Shown here piece after piece: positions 17,276 to 28,259 of a stretch of DNA of 64,000 nucleotides; the first letter of the stretch is position 1; every line of letters begins with the position of its first letter. Source of the DNA: Metridium senile (lineage: Eukaryota > Cnidaria > Anthozoa > Actiniaria > Metridiidae); the NCBI GenBank assembly GCA_949775045.1, contig OX459104.1, forward strand, positions 17,676,431 to 17,740,430. Direction: 5' to 3'. The notes beneath the pieces are model-generated. The model was not told the origin of the DNA. It ran no database searches and was given only the letters and a program-made list of their open reading frames with translations. The position numbers and the translations under genes were made by a program.

Positions 17276-20200
17276 CATCAAAACCATCATTTTAAGTCAT
17301 TTTTTGCGCATTTTACATGGGCTTTAGTCCACCAAAACCGTCATTTTTAGTCTTGTTTTGCGCATTTTGCATGGGCTATAGTCCATCAAAACCGTCATTT
17401 TTGAGCATTTTTTGCGCATTTTACATGGGCTATAGTCCATCAAAAAACGTCTTTTTGGTCATTTTTTGCGCATTTTACATGGGCTTTAGTCCACCAAAAC
17501 CGTCATTTTTAGTCATTTTTTGCGCATTTTGCATGGGCTATAGTCCATCAAAACCGTCATTTTGGTCATTTTTGCGCGTTTTGCATGGACTATAGTCCAT
17601 CAAAACCATCATTTTTAGTCATTTTTGAGCATTTTGCATGGGCTATAGTCCATCAAAAAACGTCTTTTTGGTCATTTTTGCGCGTTTTGCATGGGTTTTA
17701 GTCCACCAAAACCGTCATTTTTAGTCTTGTTTTGCGCATTTTGCATGGGCTATAGTCCATCAAAACCGTCATTTTTGAGCATTTTTTGCGCATTTTACAT
17801 GGGCTATAGTCCATCAAAAAACGTCTTTTTGGTCATTTTTTGCGCATTTTACATGGGCTTTAGTCCACCAAAACCGTCATTTTTAGTCATTTTTTGCGCA
17901 TTTTGCATGGGCTATAGTCCATCAAAACCGTCATTTTGGTCATTTTTGCGCGTTTTGCATGGACTATAGTCCATCAAAACCATCATTTTTAGTCATTTTT
18001 GAGCATTTTGCATGGGCTATAGTCCATCAAAAAACGTCTTTTTGGTCATTTTTGCGCGTTTTGCATGGGTTTTAGTCCACCAAAACCGTCATTTTTAGTC
18101 TTGTTTTGCGCATTTTGCATGGGCTATAGTCCATCAAAACCGTCATTTTTGAGCATTTTTTGCGCATTTTACATGGGCTATAGTCCATCAAAAAACGTCT
18201 TTTTGGTCATTTTTTGCGCATTTTACATGGGCTATAGTCCATCAAAAATCGTCATTTTTAGTCATTTTTGAGCATTTTTCGTGGGCTATAGACCATCAAA
18301 AAACGTCTTTTTGGTCATTTTTGAGCATTTTGCATGGACTATAGTCCATCAAAACCATCATTTTAAGTCATTTTTGAGCATTTTGCATGGGCTATAGTCC
18401 ATCAAAAAACGTCTTTTTGGTCATTTTTTGCGCATTTTACATGGGCTTTAGTCCATCAAAACCGTCATTTTTAGTCATTTTTTGCGCATTTTGCATGGGC
18501 TATAGTCCATCAAAAAACGTCTTTTTGGTCATTTTTGCGCGTTTTGCATGGAAAACAATCTTTTTTAGTCATTTTTGATCATTTTGCATGGGCTATAGTC
18601 CATCAAAAAACGTCTTTTTGGTCATTTTTGAGCATTTTGCATGGACTATAGTCCATCAAAACCATCATTTTAAGTCATTTTTGAGCATTTTGCATGGGCT
18701 ATAGTCCATCAAAAAACGTCTTTTTGGTCATTTTTTGCGCATTTTACATGGGCTTTAGTCCACCAAAACCGTCATTTTTAGTCATTTTTTGCGCATTTTG
18801 CATGGGCTATAGTCCATCAAAACCGTCATTTTTGAGCATTTTTTGCGCATTTTACATGGGCTATAGTCCATCAAAAACCGCCATTTTAAGTCATTTTTTG
18901 CGCATTTTGCATGGGCTATAGTCCATCAAAACCGTCATTTTTAGTCATTTTTGAGCATTTTGCATGGGCTATAGTCCATCAAAAAACGTCTTTTTGGTCA
19001 TTTTTTGCGCATTTTACATGGGCTTTAGTCCACCAAAACCGTCATTTTTAGTCATTTTTTGCGCATTTTGCATGGGCTATAGTCCATCAAAACCGTCATT
19101 TTGGTCATTTTTGCGCGTTTTGCATGGACTATAGTCCATCAAAACCATCATTTTTAGTCATTTTTGAGCATTTTGCATGGGCTATAGTCCATCAAAACCG
19201 TCATTTTTGAGCATTTTTTTTGCGCATTTTACATGGGCTATAGTCCATCAAAACCATCATTTCTAATCATTTTTAAGCATTTTGCATGGGCTATAGTCCA
19301 TCAAAAAACGTCTTTTTGGTCATTTTTGCGCGTTATGCATGGACTATAGTCCATCAAAACCATCATTTTTAGTCATTTTTGAGCATTTTGCATGGGCTAT
19401 AGTCCATCAAAAAACGTCTTTTTGGTCATTTTTTGCGCATTTTACATGGGCTTTAGTCCACCAAAACCGTCATTTTTAGTCATTTTGTGCGCATTTTGCA
19501 TGGGCTATAGTCCATCAAAACCGTCATTTTGGTCATTTTTGCGCGTTTTGCATGGGCTATAGTCCATCAAAACCGTCATTTTTAGTCATTTTTTGCGCAT
19601 TTTGCATGGGCTATAGTCCATCAAAAAACGTCTTTTTGGTCATTTTTGCGCGTTTTGCATGGAAAACAATCTTTTTTAGTCATTTTTGAGCATTTTGCAT
19701 GGGCTATAGTCCATCAAAAAACGTCTTTTTGGTCATTTTTGAGCATTTTGCATGGACTATAGTCCATCAAAACCATCATTTTAAGTCATTTTTGAGCATT
19801 TTGCATGGGCTATAGTCCATCAAAAAACGTCTTTTTGGTCATTTTTTGCGCATTTTACATGGGCTTTAGTCCACCAAAACCGTCATTTTTAGTCATTTTT
19901 TGCGCATTTTGCATGGGCTATAGTCCATCAAAACCGTCATTTTTGAGCATTTTTTGCGCATTTTACATGGGCTATAGTCCATCAAAAACCGCCATTTTAA
20001 GTCATTTTTTGCGCATTTTGCATGGGCTATAGTCCATCAAAACCGTCATTTTTAGTCATTTTTGAGCATTTTGCATGGGCTATAGTCCATCAAAAAACGT
20101 CTTTTTGGTCATTTTTTGCGCATTTTACATGGGCTTTAGTCCACCAAAACCGTCATTTTTAGTCATTTTTTGCGCATTTTGCATGGGCTATAGTGCATCA

Positions 20201-20611
20201 AAACCGTCATTTTTGAGCATTTTTTGCGCATTTTACATGGGCTATAGTCCATCAAAAACCGCCATTTTTAGTCATTTTTTGCGCATTTTGCATGGGCTAT
20301 AGTCCATCAAAACCGTCATTTTTGAGCATTTTTTTTGCGCATTTTACATGGGCTATAGTCCATCAAAACCATCATTTTTAATCATTTTTAAGCATTTTGC
20401 ATGGGCTATAGTCCATCAAAAAACGTCTTTTTGGTCATTTTTGCGCGTTATGCATGGACTATAGTCCATCAAAACCATCATTTTTAGTCATTTTTGAGCA
20501 TTTTGCATGGGCTATAGTCCATCAAAAAACGTTTTTTTGGTCATTTTTAAGCATTTTGCATGGGCTATAGTCCATCAAAAAACGTCATTTTGGTCATTTT
20601 TTGCGCATTTT
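17276..20611 (+). repeat. 53-54 bp minisatellite, block 2, with higher-order repeats
   Basis: More than 60 units. A seven-unit higher-order block of 374 bp repeats with almost no change (starts 17317, 17691, 18065). Other larger blocks recur further on (for example 18694 and 19805). Unit variants differ in GGCTATAGTCC versus GGCTTTAGTCC and in CCATCA / CGTC centres. Some units hold the perfect palindrome ATGGACTATAGTCCAT. Because many units are 54 bp, frames stay open over 60-93 codons; these are not thought to be genes. Confidence 0.95.
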
Positions 20612-22158
20612 TTGATATGATAAACCCTGAAAGAGTCTTCAAACTTCTACAGACTCTCGATGTCTCGAAAGCTATTGGTCTTGATGGTATTCCAAATAAT
20701 TTGTTAAAAATTGCCGCGCCATACATATACCGATCGCTGACAAATCTTTTTAATCTATCTTTAAAAACAAACACTTTTCCATGTGAGTTTAAAATTGCCA
20801 AGGTCTGTCCTATATTCAAATCTGGAGACCGTGATGATGCGAATAACTACAGACCGATTTCCATCACTCCTACGATTGCTCGCATTTTTGAAAAAGTAAT
20901 TTTCGAACAGCTTACCGAATATCTAAATCATAACAACTTAATAGACGTTCACCAGTCAGGCTTCAGATCCATTCACTCAACCTTAACAGCACTTTTAGAT
21001 CTGACTAATGACTGGAGTTTCAATATTGACAGAAAAATGATCAACGGCGCCGTATTTCTTGACCTTCAAAAAGCTTTCGACACCGTTGATCATAACGTTC
21101 TGCTCATGAAGCTCAAACGCTATGGGTTCGACCCCGACTCAACTAAATGGTTCTCATCTTTTTTAACAAATAGGCAACAGCGGTGCGCAGCTAATGGAAC
21201 TCTGTCTACGACACGTTCTCTGACACATGGAGTACCCCAAGGTACAATTTTAGGATCCGTATTATTTCTTATTTATATCAACGATCTACCCAATTGCCTT
21301 GACTACAGTACTCCCAGACTATATGCCGATGACACGACATTGACCTTCTCTGACTGCGACACCCCTGCTCTTAAAAATCAGATGAAAAGCGACCTTGATC
21401 AGGTAGCACTATGGCTGCGTGCCAATAAACTTACCCTTAACGTTCTCAAATCAGAATTCATGCTAATTGGGTCAAGGCAAAGGCTATCTACTAATGACAC
21501 AGTTAGCATGAATCTGGCCATTGATGGAGTTCCGTTAAAACGGTGCAACGAAACAAAATGCCTCGGTGTTATAATTGATGAACACCTAAATTGGAAAAGC
21601 CAAATAGAGAGCATTATAAAAAAAGTTACTATTGGCTTATGTACGTTAAAAAGCATCAAGTCATTAATCAACCGTGATAACATGATCAAAGTCTACAAGG
21701 CAACTATTGAGCCTTACTTTGATTATTGTAGTCTAGTGTGGGATGGCATCGATGCGACGTTAACGAATAAGCTGCAGATTTTACATAATCGTGCAGCACG
21801 AATAATCACTGGTTCTCCTTACCTCACGGTAAGGACCAATGATATGTTCAAGCAACTAAACTGGAAGAAACTATATCAAAGGAGATTAAAACAAAAGGCA
21901 ATCATGATGTTTAAGGTTGTCAATGGGCTAGCGCCCCCATATCTCATTGATATGTTTTCGAAAAAACAATCATCTAAGACATACGGATTGCGAGGATCTA
22001 TTAAAGACCTCCAATTACCTAAAGTCAGAACTGATTATTACAAAACCAGTTTTGCTTTCACTGGAGCAAAGTTATGGAATTCGCTTCCAAACAGAATAAA
22101 AGAGCAAGAAACTTTAAAATCCTTTAACAAGGAACTTGAAAAGTATGATTTTCAATAG
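20612..22158 (+). CDS. Reverse transcriptase of a CR1/L2-like element (N-terminus missing)
   Basis: About 515 codons, read through in frame from minisatellite sequence upstream (frame open from 20560). RT motifs: GLDGIPNNLLK, FKSGDRDDANNYRPIS, NGAVFLDLQKAFDTVDH (first catalytic Asp), GVPQGTILGSVLFLIYINDL and RLYADDTTL (catalytic Asp pair, about 21327). The C-terminal part has QILHNRAARIITG, MMFKVVNGLAPPYL and FTGAKLWNSLPNRIK, typical of CR1/L2-type ORF2 ends. The endonuclease domain is absent, so this copy cannot move by itself. No internal stop, so it is young. Confidence 0.85.
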
Positions 22159-22364
22159 TAGATCGACAACACTAACGCTAGCAAATTTACCACATATCTA
22201 TTCAATAATCATTAGCATAGTTAATAATGTTTTTACGAAGTTTTTTAATCATATTGTTATATTTATATATTACGGCCTCTAGGGAGACCAGCTTTTCAAA
22301 TTTTTGTAAAGTTGAATTGAGTAACCGTATTTAAATAAAGTTTGTTATTATTATTATTATTATT
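20612..22364 (+). mobile_element. 5'-truncated CR1/L2-like non-LTR retrotransposon
   Basis: It starts abruptly at the array word GCGCATTTT and ends in (ATT)n followed by ATTTT-ACATGAG. The paralogous array segment at 24641-24660 reads GCGCATTTTACATGAG without the insert, which fixes both ends; ATTTT (20607-20611, 22365-22369) is the probable short target duplication. Non-LTR elements commonly insert 5'-truncated. Confidence 0.85.
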
Positions 22365-22369
22365 ATTTT

Positions 22370-25300
22370 ACATGAGCTATAGTACCATCAAATACCGTCA
22401 TTTTTAGTCATTTTTGAGCATTTTACATGAGCTATAGTACCATCAAATACCGTCATTTTTGCGCATTTTACATTGGCTATAGTTAATCAAATACGGTCAT
22501 TTTTAGTCATTTTTGCGCATTTTACATGGGCTATAGTCCATCAAAACCGTCATTTTTGAGCATTTTTTGCGCATTTTACATGGGCTATAGTCCATCAAAA
22601 AACGTCTTTTTAGTCATTTTTGAGCATTTTTCGTGGGCTATAGACCATCAAAAAACGTCTTTTTGGTCATTTTTGAGCATTTTGCATGGACTATAGTCCA
22701 TCAAAACCATCATTTTAAGTCATTTTTGCTCATTTTACATGGGCTATAGTCCATCAAAAAACGTCTTTTTGGTCATTTTTTGCGCATTTTACATGGGCTT
22801 TAGTCCACCAAAACCGTCATTTTTAGTCATTTTTTGCGCATTTTGCATGGGCTATAGTGCATCAAAACCGTCATTTTTGAGCATTTTTTGCGCATTTTAC
22901 ATGGGCTATAGTCCATCAAAACCGTCATTTTGGTCATTTTTGCGCGTTTTGCATGGACTATAGTCCATCAAAACCATCATTTTTAGTCATTTTTGAGCAT
23001 TTTGCATGGGCTATAGTCCATCAAAAAACGTCTTTTTGGTCATTTTTGCGCGTTTTGCATGGGTTTTAGTCCACCAAAACCGTCATTTTTAGTCTTGTTT
23101 TGCGCATTTTGCATGGGCTATAGTCCATCAAAACCGTCATTTTTGAGCATTTTTTGCGCATTTTACATGGGCTATAGTCCATCAAAAAACGTCTTTTTGG
23201 TCATTTTTTGCGCATTTTACATGGGCTATAGTCCATCAAAAATCGTCATTTTTAGTCATTTTTGAGCATTTTTCGTGGGCTATAGACCATCAAAAAACGT
23301 CTTTTTGGTCATTTTTGAGCATTTTGCATGGACTATAGTCCATCAAAACCATCATTTTAAGTCATTTTTGAGCATTTTGCATGGGCTATAGTCCATCAAA
23401 AAACGTCTTTTTGGTCATTTTTTGCGCATTTTACATGGGCTTTAGTCCACCAAAACCGTCATTTTTAGTCATTTTTTGCGCATTTTGCATGGGCTATAGT
23501 CCATCAAAACCGTCATTTTGGTCATTTTTGCGCGTTTTGCATGGGCTATAGTCCATCAAAACCGTCATTTTTAGTCATTTTTTGCGCATTTTGCATGGGC
23601 TATAGTCCATCAAAAAACGTCTTTTTGGTCATTTTTGCGCGTTTTGCATGGAAAACAATCTTTTTTAGTCATTTTTGAGCATTTTGCATGGGCTATAGTC
23701 CATCAAAAAACGTCTTTTTGGTCATTTTTGAGCATTTTGCATGGACTATAGTCCATCAAAACCATCATTTTAAGTCATTTTTGAGCATTTTGCATGGGCT
23801 ATAGTCCATCAAAAAACGTCTTTTTGGTCATTTTTTGCGCATTTTACATGGGCTTTAGTCCACCAAAACCGTCATTTTTAGTCATTTTTTGCGCATTTTG
23901 CATGGGCTATAGTCCATCAAAACCGTCATTTTTGAGCATTTTTTGCGCATTTTACATGGGCTATAGTCCATCAAAAACCGCCATTTTTAGTCATTTTTTG
24001 CGCATTTTGCATGGGCTATAGTCCATCAAAAACCGCCATTTTAAGTCATTTTTTGCGCATTTTGCATGGGCTATAGTCCATCAAAACCGTCATTTTTAGT
24101 CATTTTTTTAGCATTTTGCATGGGCTATAGTCCATCAAAAAACGTCTTTTTGGTCATTTTTTGCGCATTTTACATGGGCTTTAGTCCACCAAAACCGTCA
24201 TTTTTAGTCATTTTTTGCGCATTTTGCATGGGCTATAGTGCATCAAAACCGTCATTTTTGAGCATTTTTTGCGCATTTTACATGGGCTATAGTCCATCAA
24301 AAACCGCCATTTTTAGTCATTTTTTGCGCATTTTGCATGGGCTATAGTCCATCAAAACCGTCATTTTTGAGCATTTTTTTGCGCATTTTACATGGGCTAT
24401 AGTCCATCAAAACCATCATTTTTAATCATTTTTAAGCATTTTGCATGGGCTATAGTCCATCAAAAAACGTCTTTTTGGTCATTTTTGCGCGTTATGCATG
24501 GACTATAGTCCATCAAAACCATCATTTTTAGTCATTTTTGAGCATTTTGCATGGGCTATAGTCCATCAAAAAACGTCTTTTTGGTCATTTTTAAGCATTT
24601 TGCATGGGCTATAGTCCATCAAAAAACGTCATTTTGGTCATTTTTTGCGCATTTTACATGAGCTATAGTACCATCAAATATATACCGTCATTTTTAGTCA
24701 TTTTTGAGCATTTTACATGAGCTATAGTACCATCAAATACCGTCATTTTTAGTCATTTTTGCGCATTTTACATTGGCTATAGTTAATCAAATACGGTCAT
24801 TTTTAGTCATTTTTGCGCATTTTACATGGGCTATAGTCCATCAAAAACGTCTTTTTGGTCATTTTTTGCGCATTTTACATGGGCTTTAGTCCATCAAAAC
24901 CGTCATTTTTAGTCATTTTTTGCGCATTTTACGTGGGCTATAGTCCATCAAAAACGTCTTTTTGGTCATTTTTTGAGCATTTTACATGGGCTATAGTACA
25001 TCAAAAATCGTCATTTTTAGTCATTTTTGCTCATTTTGCATGGGCTATATTCCATCAAAAACCGTCATTTTTAGTCATTTTTGCTCATTTTGCATGGGCT
25101 ATAGTCCATCAAAAACCGTCATTTTTAGTCATTTTTGCGCATTTTACATGGGCTATAGTACATCAAAAATCGTCATTTTTAGTCATTTTTGCTCATTTTG
25201 CATGGGCTATATTCCATCGAAACTGTCATTTTGGTCATTTTTGCGAATTTTACAATTCAGGGCTGTAGTCCATCAAAAATCGTCATTTTAAGTCATTTTT

Positions 25301-25430
25301 GAGCATTTTTCGTGGGCTATAGTCCATCAAATAGCGTCAGTTTTAGTCATTTTTGCTCATTTTGCATGGGCTATAGTCCATCAAAAATTGTCATTTTCGG
25401 TCATTTTTGAGCATTTTGCATTTTGATGTA
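22370..25430 (+). repeat. 53-54 bp minisatellite, block 3
   Basis: It continues block 2 after the retrotransposon. Distinct diverged units (ACATGAGCTATAGTACCATC) at 22370-22500 recur at 24655-24800. The segment from 23059 matches that from 18065 (about 5 kb apart), showing long-range duplication within the array. The last units (25250-25430) are degenerate and end in TTTTGATGTAAAG. Confidence 0.95.
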
Positions 25431-25743
25431 AAGAAAAAAATCTCACAAATGTTAAAAAGTTTATTTTGAAAACACTTTATTCACACTATAATATATTACT
25501 TTAAGCTTATTGCACACTGAATACATTGTTATATAATAGGTTGAATAACGCAGAGATAAACAATATTTTTTGGTATATATAGTTAATGTGGTAATTCAGA
25601 AAACTGCCTGTGGTTGGCTAGTTGATTCTTTTGATAAAAGTTATACACGTATTTCTTAATAAAATTAGAAAATTGATTATATGGCAAAAATGTAGATTTA
25701 CTGCACAAATGTTTACTGTATATCATTTTTTTCTATCGCATTG
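25431..25743. other. Unassigned AT-rich sequence
   Basis: No gene or repeat end recognised. Confidence 0.4.
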
Positions 25744-26215
25744 GATAACCTTTTTGAAATAGGTGTATGCCTATAATTCCTTTCCGTCTTGGAATGAGAT
25801 ATCGCCTTGGACAACCCTTTTTAAATAGGTGTATGCCTATAATTCCTTTCCGTCTTGGAATGAGATATCGCCTTGGACAACGTTTTTGAAATAGGTGTAT
25901 GCCTATAATTCCTTTCTGTCTTGGAATGACCTATCGCCTTGGACAACCTTTTTGAAATAGGTGTATGCCTATAATTCCTTTCTGTCTTGGAATGACCTAA
26001 CGCCTTGGACAACCTTTTTGAAATAGGTGTATGCCTATAATTCCTTTCCGTCTTGGAATGAGATATCGCCTTGGACAACCTTTTTGAAATAGGTGTATGC
26101 CTATAATTCCTTTCTGGCTTGGAATAACCTATCGCCTTGGACAACCTTTTTGAAATAGCTGTATGCCTATAATTCCTTTCTGTCTTGGAATGACCGATAG
26201 GTTATTAATATATAT
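25744..26215 (-). repeat. 63-bp tandem repeat, about 7 units
   Basis: Units of 63 bp: CCTTTTTGAAATAGGTGTAT, GCCTATAATTCCTTTC, GTCTTGGAATGA, TATCGCCTTGGACAA. As 63 is a multiple of three, the minus strand encodes a 21-residue repeat (SKAIGHSKTERNYRHTPISK plus R/L). There is no start context, signal or domain, so it is treated as a non-coding satellite. Single copies lie at about 40655-40710 and 57985-58200. Confidence 0.85.
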
Positions 26216-26575
26216 AAAAGGTTGTCCAAGGCAATAGAAGTAATGGGTATACCAACAAACATTTTTGAATTTGGTCTATTATTTTGAAATAGTTGTTTTG
26301 TTTGCTATGTACATTTTATCTTGACACTATAACATCTATACTTCTACAAAACTGATACAAGCTTCATTTGCTTCTTAATCATTTTTATGTCATGCTTCAA
26401 GCTCTTTACAGCGAATTTTAAAATCGTTGTCATATTTAAGAACGTAGGTTATATACGCCGCGGTCGAATTGTGTTATGGGATACTAGTTTATACATACGA
26501 GAAACAATGAATATCAAGCAATTTGAGTCACTATAGTTTTAAATTAACTAGCCGCTCGCACATGTAATATACTCA

Positions 26576-26973
26576 AGTTTCACGTTATCTATCACCGCTG
26601 TACTATTTGACAAAGACGTTATATAGAGTGAGGTCATTAAATCCGTGAAATAGATATTAGAATAACACTCTTTAGTAGACCCTAATTCCATTGTTTTCTT
26701 TTGAGTCTATTTGACTATTACACTTTAGCAAGCAATTTCTATTTCACGGGTTAAATTCCTTCACTTGTACTGTACTATTTGACAAAGACAGATTTCCAGA
26801 GGCTAAGCCTAGATTTGTTGTCAAAATATCACATTCAAAGCAAAGAACGATAAATTGCTATCGCTTAACAATAGAAAACATATTTGAATTTAATCTGAAT
26901 CGAAGTTGTAATTATCCCTGTGAAAATGCGCCTTTTGTCAAATACTACAACGGTGCTAGATAACATGAAACTG
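26576..26973. mobile_element. Inverted-repeat element with a second MITE nested inside
   Basis: Outer ends GTTTCACGTTATCTATCACC and GGTGCTAGATAACATGAAAC are inverted, followed inwards by TGTACTATTTGACAAAG and TTTTGTCAAATACTAC. A copy of the CCCGTGAAA family (26643-26752) lies inside, flanked by two copies of CTGTACTATTTGACAAAGAC. A related, oppositely oriented element lies at 58866-59045. Confidence 0.55.
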
Positions 26974-27200
26974 GAGTACGAAATGAAAATTATGTCTCTG
27001 AAAAGTTTGGTTCCAATGTGGTTTTCCACTTTTTCAATTCAATTCAGTTTTGTTTTTGTCTTTTCCCTTTTTTTAACTATGTAAGATGTATATTTTCCCA
27101 TGTTTTTGCGGCAGTTTTGATGCTTATACTTTATATTCATTTTGTCAAAGCTGAGTATAAAAAATATCGATGTTATAGTGCAAAAAGGATAAAGCAGTTC

Positions 27201-27310
27201 TCATTAACCCGTGAAACACTCGTTAACAACTTTAATTCATTGCAATTACATCGCGTTCTTTGGTTGTTATTTGACTTTAGTACATACTTTAGTACACTTT
27301 GTTTCACGGT
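27201..27310. mobile_element. MITE-like element, CCCGTGAAA family
   Basis: From TCATTAACCCGTGAAACACT to GTACACTTTGTTTCACGG, with the internal word GTTCTTTGGTTGTTATTTGAC, inverted relative to 7507-7628. Confidence 0.6.
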
Positions 27311-27703
27311 CGGTTAGAGATATAAAAACATTCGAAAATTCTACACTAACAGTACCGTAACTGTGCGGTAAATATTACGGCCAGTTTCCCACTCATACGA
27401 AAACCGCTCTAATGAGAACAACTCTATACTGCTTGCACTCTATACAGAAAATATATAAAAGTTAAAACTAAAGTAAAACATACTAAAAACGAACTTCAAA
27501 ATAATTAGAAATAACTAAATTATACATTAATGAATTGAAATGCGTTCGGTGTATAAGTGAAATACAGATACATGAGAAAAATATCATATGTCCTTTGCGT
27601 TTCCAATTACGGTGTTCAAATGTACCTAAGAGATTAATATCGCCCTGGGACCCCCCACAGTTGCTCTATACTACTTTGTCCGGCTGCGTATTCAGCGTGG
27701 TTG

Positions 27704-27774
27704 GTCCTTGTGGTGTACTGGTAACACGTCAGACTAAAAAGCCGAAACCGTGGGGTTCAATTCCCGCCAAGGGC
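27704..27774 (+). tRNA. tRNA-like sequence, probably a pseudogene or SINE head
   Basis: The A box TGGTGTACTGG and the perfect B box GGTTCAATTCC are correctly spaced. The acceptor stem GTCCTTG/CAAGGGC has seven pairs (one G-T), and the D stem GTGT/ACAC is intact. The anticodon stem TCAGA/GCCGA has two mismatches, and the T stem has mismatches at its outer two pairs. The loop CTAAAAA would give anticodon AAA, unusual for an animal tRNA; TCAGA-CTGAAAA-TCTGA (Phe) is one possible ancestor. Most likely a decayed tRNA or tRNA-derived SINE. Confidence 0.5.
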
Positions 27775-28029
27775 ATATGGTATTTTGCTCATGCATGTGT
27801 CTGTTAATTATGTAATAATTATAATGGTATATATAAAAACTAAATGGATAAATATACAATTAGTTTCTTAACATTCACCTGTGCATTTATACTTAAACTC
27901 TCCTCAGGCTCGCTAAATATCGGTGATTACTAGCCTCGACATTGTCTTGGTTATTAGTCATCGATATTCACCTCGCATTCAATAATAATATGATAATAAT
28001 ATTAATATATATAACTAATATTATGGATA

Positions 28030-28259
28030 CTAATCTCTAAGATGTCCTTCGTTATCTCTGCTATAGAGTGAATACGATCTCGCCTCAGGCCCCAATGACC
28101 TTTTCGAGCTAATGTCTCTGTTAAGGGTGTTCATCTGCCGCATTCGGTTGCCTAGGAGATGACGTAATCGTTCGGATTCTTTTCGACTTGATTTGATAGC
28201 TTCCAAGAGATCGCTGACTGAGTCGGGACTGGTGCTGAGTTGGTTGTCTGGACCCATAT
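28030..28259 (-). CDS. Giant coiled-coil gene, exon 9 (C-terminus)
   Basis: Acceptor TTCTCAG (cag at 28260-28262); stop TAG at 28030-28032. Residues 4237-4312: a last short helix (LLEAIKSSRKESERLRHLL) and a Ser/Arg/Tyr-rich tail ending NEGHLRD. Confidence 0.85.

Noticed and set aside
8740..25430. CRISPR-like array
   Set aside because: Units are contiguous near-identical copies with no unique spacers, in an animal genome; it is a minisatellite.
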